Source of the DNA: Candidatus Levyibacteriota bacterium
Lineage (GTDB): Bacteria > Patescibacteria > Microgenomatia > Levybacterales > UBA12049
Reading direction: 5' to 3'
Assembly: GCA_016182425.1 (NCBI GenBank)
Contig: JACPGP010000003.1
Coordinates: 1 to 21,135, forward strand
Length of the DNA: 21,135 nt
Shown here: positions 1-7,266 of the stretch, piece by piece
Layout of the letters: each line of letters opens with the position of its first letter
Position numbering within the stretch: position 1 is the stretch's first letter
The notes under the pieces: model-generated
Seen by the model: only the letters and a program-made list of their open reading frames with translations
Database searches by the model: none
Told to the model about the DNA's origin: nothing
Program-made: the position numbers and the translations under genes

Positions 1-2
1 AA

Positions 3-305
3 AAAATCGCATCTGCGGATATCATCATAAACACAACATCTGTTGGTATGACACCTCAAGAAAATGAAATGCCAATTCCAAGTGAATTTATAAAACCGCA
101 CCATGTCGTGTATGATATAGTCTATACGCCAAAAGAAACAAAATTACTAAAGACGGCAAAAACTGTTGGCGCAAAAGCGGTTTATGGAGATAAAATGGTT
201 TTTTACGGCGCCATTCCACAATTTGAGCTTTTCACAGATCACAAAGCGCCAAAAGATATTATGCAAAAAGCTCTAGAAGATGCAGAAAGGAAAAAACATG
301 CTTAG
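3..305 (+). CDS. aroE: Shikimate dehydrogenase, C-terminal part (5' cut by window edge)
   Basis: The frame is open from the window edge, so the gene begins upstream and only about 100 C-terminal residues are visible. AroE reduces 3-dehydroshikimate to shikimate with NADPH in the cytoplasm. The visible part starts in the NADP-binding half with DIIINTTSVGM, the family's conserved D-I-I-N-[AT]-T-x-x-G-M segment. It continues with D-I-V-Y-x-P-x-x-T-x-L-L and a late G-x-x-M-V-x-x-G-A-x-x-Q-F-E-L-F-T stretch matching the C-terminal helix region of AroE. The stop overlaps the aroC start by 8 bp, so the two are translated from one message. The in-frame ATG at 48 lies inside the domain and is not a plausible true start. 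The assignment rests on motif recognition and on the aroC neighbour, and is fairly secure. Confidence 0.88.
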   Translation, partial: KIASADIIINTTSVGMTPQENEMPIPSEFIKPHHVVYDIVYTPKETKLLKTAKTVGAKAVYGDKMVFYGAIPQFELFTDHKAPKDIMQKALEDAERKKHA

Positions 306-1299
306 ATTTTTAACAGCAGGGGAATCACATGGACTTTCGGAGGTTGCCATTTTAGAAGGCATGCCAGCAGGGTTGTTGATTTCCCATGAAGACATAAATC
401 GCGAATTAAAAAAGCGCATGCACGATTTTGGACGGGGAGGACGGGCAAAAATAGAAACAGATGAGGTAAAAATTCTCTCCGGTGTTAGGTTTGGAAAAAC
501 CATTGGCAGCCCAATTGCTCTACTTGTGGAAAATAGAGACCAAGCCAAGTGGGAGGATAAAGTGACTAAACCTCGACCAGGACATGCCGATTTAGCAGGA
601 GTTCTAAAATATGGCTTTGATGATGTGAGAGATGTTTTGGAACGGGCATCTGCTCGTGAAACAGTGATGCGGGTAGCAGTAGGCGCTGTCTGCAAAAAGT
701 TTTTAAACTCAGAAGCACGCGAAGCAATGAAACAAGAAATTATTAACGCCCGCATGCAAAAAGATACTCTTGGTGGAGTTGTGGAAATTATCGCCCATAA
801 CGTGCCTGTGGGGCTTGGCAGTTATGTCCATTTTGACAAAAGATTGGATGCAAGAGTGGCGCAAAGTTTAATGAGCATCCCTTCTATAAAGGCTGTTGAA
901 ATCGGAAACGCAATTGCTGCATCTCAAAAAAGCGGCAAAGAAGTGCAAGATGTGATCACAGTTGAAAAAAACAGTATAAAACGAAAGACAAACAACATGG
1001 GAGGTATAGAAGGTGGTATCAGCAACGGAGAGGATATTGTGGTACGTGTCTATCACAAATCTCTTTCGACAATTTATGACCCGTTGCCAACTGTTAACAT
1101 TCAGACAAGAAAGCCTGATGTTGCCACAGTTGAGAGGTCGGATGTTTGCGTGGTAGCTCGCGCTGGGGTTGTCTCGGAAAGCATGATGGCGTTTGTTTTA
1201 GCAGAAAGTTTTTTGGAAAAATTCGGCGGAGATTCAATGACAGAAACAAAAAGAAATTTCAATTCTTATATAAAACATCTGAAAATCAAACACGTATGA
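298..1299 (+). CDS. aroC: Chorismate synthase
   Basis: Chorismate synthase converts 5-enolpyruvylshikimate-3-phosphate to chorismate using reduced FMN. The 333-residue protein opens with MLRFLTAGESHG, the family's first signature. It has the G-R-G-x-R-A-K-I-E-x-D block near residue 45, A-S-A-R-E-T-x-x-R around residue 118, and the C-terminal R-S-D-x-C-V-V-x-R-A-G-V-V-S-E-S-M signature near residue 280. Length is slightly short of the usual 350-390. I chose the ATG at 298 over an upstream in-frame ATG at 280 because it places the GESHG motif at the family's normal distance and has GAAAGG 8 nt upstream, one of the few Shine-Dalgarno-like sites in the window. It overlaps the aroE stop by 8 bp and its own stop overlaps the next start as ATGA, so it sits inside an operon. 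Confidence 0.96.
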   Translation: MLRFLTAGESHGLSEVAILEGMPAGLLISHEDINRELKKRMHDFGRGGRAKIETDEVKILSGVRFGKTIGSPIALLVENRDQAKWEDKVTKPRPGHADLAGVLKYGFDDVRDVLERASARETVMRVAVGAVCKKFLNSEAREAMKQEIINARMQKDTLGGVVEIIAHNVPVGLGSYVHFDKRLDARVAQSLMSIPSIKAVEIGNAIAASQKSGKEVQDVITVEKNSIKRKTNNMGGIEGGISNGEDIVVRVYHKSLSTIYDPLPTVNIQTRKPDVATVERSDVCVVARAGVVSESMMAFVLAESFLEKFGGDSMTETKRNFNSYIKHLKIKHV

Positions 1300-2969
1300 A
1301 AACAGAAAAACCAATTATTGGTATTATTGGAGGAAACGGGAAAACAGGACAATGGTTTACCAGATTTTTTCAAGACCATGATATTCCTGTACTTATCGCA
1401 GGAAGAAAAACACCTCTGTCGTTTAAAGATCTAGTTAAAAAGGCGGATATTGTTATCGTTTCTGTTCCGATTTCGCAAACGCAACGAGTGCTAAAACAAA
1501 TCGTCCCGCACATGCAAAAAAAACAGCTTTTGACTGATTTTACCTCTTTTAAAGTCATGCCACTTGAGGCAATGAAAGAGTCAAAATCAGCAACTCTTGG
1601 CATGCATCCTCTGTTTGGCCCAAGTGCCACCATAGACCAAAAACTTAAAATTGTTTTTTGCAAACAGAAGGACAATAAATTTGTTACGTATTTGAGGAAT
1701 CTCTTCACATCAGCAGGTATTGAGGTTATCGAGGTATCTCCGGAAGAACACGATTATCAAATGGCCTACATTCAAGCATTCACCAATGCCATCAATCTAT
1801 TATATGCCAAGATTATTTTTGAGCACAAAAATGTTCTGGAAAACAAACTGCATACGCCTATCTTTACCCTGCAATCCTTAATTATGGGCAGAGTCCTTGA
1901 TCAGGATATAAAACTTACCAGCGACTTACAGCTTTACAATCCTTATTTTCTACCAGTGCTGGAGGCATTTGTTGTTCAGGCCAAAAAATTAGAAAACATT
2001 ATCGAAAAAGAAGATGAAGCTGCCTTTACTAAGATGTTTCAAGAAGAACAGGAGTTGGCAAAAAATTTTGCCAGCTTTTCCACACTGCAAACAAATAGGT
2101 TACTTGCCCAGGTTAAGCAAGTAATGATAACTCTACCAACAAAAATAACAGAAATCCATTTACCAAAAAAAACTCTTGTGGCATATCTGGGGCCAGCAGG
2201 AACATTCTCGCACCTTGCTGCTAAAACGGCTCTGCCAAAAAACAAAAAAATTCCCTATGAAACAATATTTGATATTTTCCAAGCAGCGCAAAACAACGAT
2301 GTTGACCTTGGCATTGTCCCTGCGGAAAATTCAATTGAAGGAACAGTTAGAGAAACGCTTGATTTTTTAATAGATTTTTCTTTAATGGTTATTGGGTCTT
2401 TTGAACTTCCTATTCATCAACAGCTTCTTTCCAAAGAAAAAAAATTAGCAAATATCCATACTATTGCGTCTCACCCACAGGCGTTGTCACAATGTAGAGA
2501 ATGGCTTAAAAAATATTTACCACATGCCAAAACTATCTCTACCCCAAGCACCACAGCGGCTCTTAAAAACCCTAAAATTGGATATGCCTATATTGCATCC
2601 GAACTTGCTGCAAAACAATATAACATCCCAATTCTAGCAAAAAATATAGAAGACAATCCTAATAACAGAACAAAATTCTACCTTATTGCCAGAAAAAAAT
2701 TAAAACTAGACGGTGTAAGCAATAACAAAACACTTGTTTTTGCCACAGTACACAATAGAGTCGGAATCCTCCGGGATATCCTAAACGTTTTTGCGGCACA
2801 TGAAATCAATCTCACAAAACTTGAGTCGCGACCCAGTGGCGGAAAATATGCATGGGATTACCATTTCTTTATTGAATTTGAAAAGAGCAATAAAAATATT
2901 TCACTTGCCAAAACATTTGGGGCACTCAAACCATACTGTCCAATCATTCGGTTCTTGGGTAAAACATGA
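1296..2969 (+). CDS. Fused prephenate dehydrogenase - prephenate dehydratase (TyrA-PheA)
   Basis: This 557-residue bifunctional protein acts at the Tyr/Phe branch point. Residues ~5-280 are a TyrA-type prephenate dehydrogenase: a Rossmann nucleotide loop (GIIGGNGKTG), then V-I-V-S-V-P-I, T-D-F-T-S-F-K, and G-M-H-P-L-F-G-P with the histidine expected to be catalytic. Residues ~293-470 are prephenate dehydratase: AYLGPAGTFSH, G-I-V-P-A-E-N-S-I-E-G-T-V, and N-R-T-K-F, where the catalytic Thr is kept and the usual following Arg is Lys. Residues ~476-557 are an ACT domain with the L-E-S-R-P motif that in the family binds Phe for feedback control. There is no chorismate mutase domain; that activity is encoded by the next gene. 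The start at 1296 overlaps the aroC stop (ATGA); the open frame reaches back to 1146, but that part lies inside aroC. Expected products are 4-hydroxyphenylpyruvate and phenylpyruvate. Confidence 0.93.
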   Translation: MKTEKPIIGIIGGNGKTGQWFTRFFQDHDIPVLIAGRKTPLSFKDLVKKADIVIVSVPISQTQRVLKQIVPHMQKKQLLTDFTSFKVMPLEAMKESKSATLGMHPLFGPSATIDQKLKIVFCKQKDNKFVTYLRNLFTSAGIEVIEVSPEEHDYQMAYIQAFTNAINLLYAKIIFEHKNVLENKLHTPIFTLQSLIMGRVLDQDIKLTSDLQLYNPYFLPVLEAFVVQAKKLENIIEKEDEAAFTKMFQEEQELAKNFASFSTLQTNRLLAQVKQVMITLPTKITEIHLPKKTLVAYLGPAGTFSHLAAKTALPKNKKIPYETIFDIFQAAQNNDVDLGIVPAENSIEGTVRETLDFLIDFSLMVIGSFELPIHQQLLSKEKKLANIHTIASHPQALSQCREWLKKYLPHAKTISTPSTTAALKNPKIGYAYIASELAAKQYNIPILAKNIEDNPNNRTKFYLIARKKLKLDGVSNNKTLVFATVHNRVGILRDILNVFAAHEINLTKLESRPSGGKYAWDYHFFIEFEKSNKNISLAKTFGALKPYCPIIRFLGKT

Positions 2970-2975
2970 TATACT
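2967..2975 (+). promoter_or_regulatory. Extended -10 promoter at the chorismate mutase start
   Basis: TGA-TATACT is an extended -10 element whose TGA is also the stop codon of the preceding fusion gene. The start codon at 2982 follows the hexamer by exactly 6 nt, so transcription from here would begin at or next to the A of ATG, giving a leaderless mRNA. I see no convincing -35 box. The same layout recurs upstream of tyrS and the small gene at 13145. Confidence 0.45.
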
Positions 2976-2981
2976 TGCTTT

Positions 2982-3236
2982 ATGTACACGTTAGAAGCCT
3001 TACGAAAACAAATTGACAACATAGATGAACAGATAATTACACTTTTTGCACGACGTTTTTCCCTGGTTAAAAAGCTGGGAAAAATAAAAAAAGAAAAAAA
3101 ATTACCAATAAAAAATATCACACGGGAAGAAGAAAAAATAAATACGTTAATAAAAAGAGTAGAAGGCATGTCGAAAGAATTTATCAGAGACATTTGGCAG
3201 AGAATTTTTACGGAAAGTTATAGACTAGAAAAATAA
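2982..3236 (+). CDS. aroQ: Chorismate mutase, AroQ class, stand-alone
   Basis: An 84-residue all-helical AroQ-type chorismate mutase, which rearranges chorismate to prephenate and so feeds the fusion enzyme upstream. By eye against the E. coli P-protein mutase, Arg8 (LRKQID), Arg25 (FARRFSL), Lys36 (GKIK), Arg48 and Glu49 (ITREE) match Arg11, Arg28, Lys39, Arg51 and Glu52. The position of E. coli Gln88 appears to be Glu83 here, as in some other members of the fold. The protein is about as short as a functional AroQ domain can be and ends just after the active-site helix. It lies 12 nt after the fusion gene with no Shine-Dalgarno site, but with a TATACT box 6 nt before the ATG, so it may also have its own leaderless transcript. 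Confidence 0.9.
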   Translation: MYTLEALRKQIDNIDEQIITLFARRFSLVKKLGKIKKEKKLPIKNITREEEKINTLIKRVEGMSKEFIRDIWQRIFTESYRLEK

Positions 3237-3239
3237 ACT

Positions 3240-4160
3240 ATGAAAAGAATTATGTATCTAAACGGCAAGTTTGTGCAAGAGTCAGAGGCAGTGGTGCCAA
3301 TAACAACTCATGCGCTTCACTACGGCACTGGATGTTTTGAAGGAATCAGAGCCTATTATAGCGAAAAAGAAAATGCCTTGCTGATATTTCGTATGGAAGA
3401 CCATTACAAAAGGTTGATGCAGTCCTGCAAAATCTTAATGACTACACCCAAAGAAAGTATTAATGAATTGTGCGAGATAACAGTAAAACTTATTGAAAAA
3501 AACTTTGAAAAAGCCGATTTATACATTCGCCCCTTGGCCTACAAAGCAGATCCTGCGGTTGGTAATTTTAATCTAAAAAACCTTAAAAATGGTTTTGCCA
3601 TTTATACCGTGCCGCTTGGCAGGTATCTTAATGTTGATAAAGGAATACGGGCAAATGTTAGTTCCTGGCGAAGAATTGCTGACAATGCCATTCCGCCCCG
3701 CGGGAAAATCACAGGCTCATATGTTAACACTGCACTGGCCAAATCAGAGAGCCTTTTTGCCGGTTTTGAGGAAGCAATTTTACTAGATAGCGAGGGTCAT
3801 GTTACCGAAGGTAGCGCGGAAAATATTTTTATTGTCAAAGATGGTATGGTAATAACTCCGCCTGTGTCATCAGATATTTTAGTTGGCATCACAAGGCAAA
3901 CAATTATGATGCTGTGCCAAAACGATTTATCTATTCCTGCTGTTGAGCGAGTTATCGACAGGTCAGAACTCTACCAAGCTGATGAGGTGTTTTTTGTTGG
4001 CACTGGAGCCGAGGTAACACCGGTTGTAGAAATTGATAACCGCCCAATTGGCGTTTGTAAAACAGGACCGATCACCACAAGAATTAAAGAGACTTATTTT
4101 TCCTTAGTTCACGGCACGTATCCAAAATATAAAGAATTTATAACAAGAGTACGGCCATGA
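3240..4160 (+). CDS. ilvE: Class IV PLP aminotransferase (branched-chain aminotransferase family)
   Basis: A 306-residue fold-type IV PLP aminotransferase of the IlvE family, which moves amino groups between glutamate and branched-chain or related keto acids. Recognisable features are the N-terminal Y-L-N-G-K-F, HALHYGTGCFEGIRAY, the K-I-T-G-S-Y segment carrying the presumed Schiff-base lysine, the E-A-I-L-L-D-x-x-G-x-V-T-E-G-S-A-E-N-I-F-I-V signature, and G-T-G-A-E-V-T-P-V near the C terminus. Length is typical. No other branched-chain biosynthesis genes are present. It sits between chorismate mutase and pheS, 3 nt after the former and overlapping the latter if pheS starts at 4157. I infer that it may aminate phenylpyruvate or hydroxyphenylpyruvate here, since IlvE enzymes often accept aromatic keto acids. 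The family is secure; the physiological substrate is not. Confidence 0.88.
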   Translation: MKRIMYLNGKFVQESEAVVPITTHALHYGTGCFEGIRAYYSEKENALLIFRMEDHYKRLMQSCKILMTTPKESINELCEITVKLIEKNFEKADLYIRPLAYKADPAVGNFNLKNLKNGFAIYTVPLGRYLNVDKGIRANVSSWRRIADNAIPPRGKITGSYVNTALAKSESLFAGFEEAILLDSEGHVTEGSAENIFIVKDGMVITPPVSSDILVGITRQTIMMLCQNDLSIPAVERVIDRSELYQADEVFFVGTGAEVTPVVEIDNRPIGVCKTGPITTRIKETYFSLVHGTYPKYKEFITRVRP

Positions 4161-4167
4161 CTCCTCC

Positions 4168-4174
4168 GAGGTGG
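4168..4174 (+). promoter_or_regulatory. Strong Shine-Dalgarno site for pheS
   Basis: GAGGTGG ends 9 nt before the ATG at 4184. It is the best ribosome-binding site in the window, where most genes have none, and is the reason for preferring 4184 over the overlapping ATG at 4157. Confidence 0.55.
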
Positions 4175-4183
4175 ACAGAACTT

Positions 4184-5221
4184 ATGGAAGAAGTGCTAAT
4201 TGGAATTAAAAATTCCGCCCTAACACTTATTTTAGAATCAGAGGATTTAAAAGCACTCGAAGAAGTAAAGCTGCAATTTTTAGGACGAAGCGGGAGATTA
4301 ACCATAGCAATCAAAAATATTGCAAAACTACCCATACAAAAACGTCCAGAAGTTGGCCAACTTGCAAATGAAGTCAAAAAAACAATCGAAGAAACAATTA
4401 CAGAACAAGAATTAAAACTTAAAAATCTTGAGTCAAACAAACGAAAAGAACAGATTGATATTACTGCTCCTGGGATTAAACCGCGTATTGGACATCTGCA
4501 CCCAATGACACAGGTACTATATGATGTTGTTGATGTATTTAAGGGTATTGGTTTTCAACCCTGCGACGGGCCGGAGATTGAAACAGATTATTATAATTTT
4601 GAAGTATTAAACATTCCCAAAAATCATCCGGCCAGAGACACCCAACAAACACTCTATCTTGATACTCGAAACACAAAAATAACTCCAGGAGAAATTATTT
4701 TGCGGACCCAGACATCTGCTATGCAGGGGAGAGTAATGGAAAAAGCAAACCCCCCCCTCCGGGTTATTGTTCCTGGTAAAAATTTCCGCTACGAACAGGT
4801 TGATGCGTCTCATGGTTTTGAATTCTGGCAAGTAGAAGGATTTTTTGTTGATACTCATGTTCGTTTAACTGATTTGTTTGGAACAATTGATTATGTTCTG
4901 AAAAAGCTTATGGGAGAAAAAACAAAACTAAAATTTGCCACCACAAATTTCCCATTTGTTGAGCCAGGTGTTGATACATATATGGAATGCAGTGTCTGCA
5001 AGAGGAAAGGTTGTAGCTTTTGCAAACAAAGTGGCTGGAGCGAGATTATGCCAGCTGGCATGATTCATCCAAATGTTTTAAAAGCGGTTGGATATGACCC
5101 AAATAAATTTTCGGGCTTTGCATTTGCAATTGGTCTTTCTCGTCTTGTCACTTTGCGATATCAAATGGATGATCTGAGGCTTTTAACAAACCCAGACTTG
5201 CGAATTTTGGAACAATTTTAA
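4184..5221 (+). CDS. pheS: Phenylalanine-tRNA ligase alpha subunit
   Basis: Alpha subunit of the (alpha-beta)2 phenylalanyl-tRNA synthetase, carrying the class II catalytic core. An N-terminal coiled-coil arm with F-L-G-R-S-G-R-L-T (residues ~30-38) is followed by G-H-L-H-P-M-T-Q, G-P-E-I-E-T-D-Y-Y-N-F-E (motif 1 region), motif 2 (NFRYEQVDASHGFEFWQVEG), and motif 3 (G-F-A-F-A-I-G-L-S-R-L). A four-cysteine insert, C-S-V-C-x4-C-S-F-C, precedes G-W-x-E-I-M-P-A-G-M-I-H-P; Cys-rich versions of this loop are known in other bacterial PheS and may bind zinc. I prefer the ATG at 4184 because GAGGTGG lies 9 nt upstream and the length (345 residues) suits the family. An ATG at 4157 overlapping the ilvE stop would add 9 residues. 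The gene contains a run of eight C at 4750-4757, in frame. Confidence 0.95.
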   Translation: MEEVLIGIKNSALTLILESEDLKALEEVKLQFLGRSGRLTIAIKNIAKLPIQKRPEVGQLANEVKKTIEETITEQELKLKNLESNKRKEQIDITAPGIKPRIGHLHPMTQVLYDVVDVFKGIGFQPCDGPEIETDYYNFEVLNIPKNHPARDTQQTLYLDTRNTKITPGEIILRTQTSAMQGRVMEKANPPLRVIVPGKNFRYEQVDASHGFEFWQVEGFFVDTHVRLTDLFGTIDYVLKKLMGEKTKLKFATTNFPFVEPGVDTYMECSVCKRKGCSFCKQSGWSEIMPAGMIHPNVLKAVGYDPNKFSGFAFAIGLSRLVTLRYQMDDLRLLTNPDLRILEQF

Positions 5222-5222
5222 T

Positions 5223-7100
5223 ATGAAAGCGCCATTGTCCTGGCTAAAAAAATACGTCGATATTACACTTTCACCAAAAACACTTGGAGAGAGACTTACT
5301 GAAGTTGGACTTGGAACAGAAAAAATTATCAAAGAAGGAGATGACACTATTTTTGAATTTGAAATAACGCCAAACCGTCCAGATTTATTATCTATTATTG
5401 GCATTGCCCGGGAAATCGCAGCGCTTGAAAAGACAAAAATAAAATTAAATGAATATACCATCCCAACTCCTAAGAAAAAATCACTCTCATTAAAGCTCAA
5501 AACAGATTACGCATTATTCTACCGATGGACTGGTATTTGTATTGCAAACATTATTATCAAACCCTCTCCAAAATGGCTAGAAGAACGATTAATAAAAGTA
5601 GGACTTCGACCAATTAATAACATCATCGATATTACTAATTACGTCATGTTTGAACTGGGCATCCCTTTCCACGCATTCGATTATGACCAAATTAAAGGCG
5701 CAGAAATGACGGTTCTAGAAGCAAAAGGAGGGGAAAGTTTTACAACTGTTGATGAAAAAACATATTACTTACCAAAAGGGGCAATCATTATAAAAGATAA
5801 AGAACGAATTATTGATTTAGCTGGAATAAAAGGAGGACTCAATTCCGGAATTACACAAAACACAAAAAACATTTTTTTGCATGCAACAGTTGATGATCCA
5901 ATTCATATTAGAAAAACATCTCAAGCTTTAGCGCTGCGAAGTGATGCATCGGCAATCTACGAAAGGGGGGTAGACAAAGACGGCACGTTAAAAGCGCTTG
6001 AGCGGGCAGCTAATCTTGTTTTAGAATTGACAGGTGGAGAAATTGCAAGTGAGATATATGATCTAAAAACAGAAGACTTCAAACCATGGAAAATTACACT
6101 CCCCATAAATAAACTAAGTATGATTCTTGGAATAAAAATCCCAGAGAAAGAAATAATAGATATTTTAACCTATCTTAATCTTTCTCCAAAAATAACAAAA
6201 TGGATTATTGAAGTAACCATTCCCACATATCGCAATGATCTAAAAATTCAAGAGGATATTATTGAAGAAATTGCCAGATTGTATGGGTATAATAATTTCC
6301 CAAAAACAATGCCGATTGGAGAGGTGCCTACAAAAAATCCCCCCTATTTTAAAAGTTATAAACTGGAAGAAAGAGCCAAACAATTTTTAGTAGCCGGTGG
6401 GTTTTCTGAAGTTTATACTTACAGCTTAATAAGCGAAGCAGATTTAAACTCCTTAGGGATTGATTCGATAAATGCAATACGCGTCGATAACCCAGTAAGC
6501 CGCGAATATGAATATTTAAGACCAACAATCAAATCAAACCTTATAAAAGCACTCTATCAAAACAAAGCAAACTTTAACGAAATTAATTTGTTTGAAATTG
6601 GAAAAGTATATAAAGGGAAAACAGTAGATAAAGCGGAGGAATATTATGTTCTTTCTGGAATATCAAATAACAAAACTTTCTATGAGGTAAAAGGATTACT
6701 TGGAAGAATGTTTGCTGATCTTGGTACAGATTATGATCCAACAGAAAATATTGAGATAATAGAGGATGGAGTATTCTTTGAAATTAATTTCTCCGCAAGT
6801 TTAGAAAAAATGCAAAACAAAAAAGTGTTTTCGCCAATTCCCAAATATCCAAGCATTACCGAAGATGTTACAATAATTGTTAACCAAAAAGTTAAAATAG
6901 GGGACATAATCCAAGAAATTAAAAAACAAAGTCCGCTGATTATCGATGTTTCTCTTCTTGATCAGTTTGAAGATAGCAAAACATTCCACATTATTTACCA
7001 GCATAAAGAGAAAAACCTCACCGATGAAGAGGTAGCAAAAATTAGAGAAAAAATTATTAAATCCCTCAAAGAAAAATTCGGAGTAAAGTTAAAAGAATAA
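5223..7100 (+). CDS. pheT: Phenylalanine-tRNA ligase beta subunit lacking the EMAP/OB domain
   Basis: Beta subunit partner of PheS. The 625-residue protein starts normally (K-x-P-L-S-W-L-K-K-Y-V) but passes from G-L-G-T-E at ~residue 30 directly to ITPNRPDLL at residues 48-56. In typical ~800-residue bacterial PheT these are separated by an EMAP-II-like OB tRNA-binding domain of roughly 110 residues. The B3/B4 editing region (L-I-K-V-G-L-R-P-I-N-N-I-I-D-I-T-N-Y-V-M), the B5 DNA-binding-like domain, the inactive synthetase-like core and the C-terminal FDX-ACB anticodon-binding domain (from Y-P-S-I-T-E-D-V-T-I near residue 540) are present. It begins 1 nt after the pheS stop without a clear ribosome-binding site, so it is probably translated by coupling. 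Its last A is the first base of the next ATG. This looks like a lineage-specific trimmed form rather than a broken gene, because both flanks are intact. Confidence 0.94.
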   Translation: MKAPLSWLKKYVDITLSPKTLGERLTEVGLGTEKIIKEGDDTIFEFEITPNRPDLLSIIGIAREIAALEKTKIKLNEYTIPTPKKKSLSLKLKTDYALFYRWTGICIANIIIKPSPKWLEERLIKVGLRPINNIIDITNYVMFELGIPFHAFDYDQIKGAEMTVLEAKGGESFTTVDEKTYYLPKGAIIIKDKERIIDLAGIKGGLNSGITQNTKNIFLHATVDDPIHIRKTSQALALRSDASAIYERGVDKDGTLKALERAANLVLELTGGEIASEIYDLKTEDFKPWKITLPINKLSMILGIKIPEKEIIDILTYLNLSPKITKWIIEVTIPTYRNDLKIQEDIIEEIARLYGYNNFPKTMPIGEVPTKNPPYFKSYKLEERAKQFLVAGGFSEVYTYSLISEADLNSLGIDSINAIRVDNPVSREYEYLRPTIKSNLIKALYQNKANFNEINLFEIGKVYKGKTVDKAEEYYVLSGISNNKTFYEVKGLLGRMFADLGTDYDPTENIEIIEDGVFFEINFSASLEKMQNKKVFSPIPKYPSITEDVTIIVNQKVKIGDIIQEIKKQSPLIIDVSLLDQFEDSKTFHIIYQHKEKNLTDEEVAKIREKIIKSLKEKFGVKLKE

Positions 7101-7215
7101 TGAAATACATTGCAGTCTTCTGTTCAGCAAATGATTTAGAAAAAAAATACAAAAAGTCCGCAAAGCAATTTGCTAAGCTTATTGTAGAGAATAACTTTAA
7201 TCTAGTGTCAATAAT

Positions 7216-7257
7216 AAAAGTTTCCACCTTAGAGGTAAAAGTTTCCACCTTAGAGGT
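7216..7257 (+). repeat. Two tandem copies of a 21-bp unit
   Basis: Positions 7216-7236 and 7237-7257 are identical, directly abutting 21-bp units that begin AAAAGTTTCCACC and end AGAGGT. The second copy runs into GGAA and so completes the left 19-bp hairpin, while the first is a half-formed hairpin lacking that arm. Confidence 0.9.
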
Positions 7258-7261
7258 GGAA
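7243..7261 (+). repeat. Left 19-bp hairpin of the transposase element
   Basis: TTCCACCT-TAG-AGGTGGAA is a perfect 8-bp stem with a 3-nt loop. It is the exact reverse complement of the hairpin at 8011-8029. Confidence 0.9.
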
Positions 7262-7266
7262 TGCTA

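Noticed and set aside
273..755. A 160-codon open frame on the minus strand opposite aroC
   Set aside because: It lies wholly opposite the well-supported aroC, has a Ser/Arg-rich composition typical of antisense frames, and has no promoter or recognisable motif.
7216..7261. Tandem repeat considered as a CRISPR or iteron array
   Set aside because: Only two directly abutting units without spacers, and the matching inverted hairpin beyond the transposase explains them as element ends.
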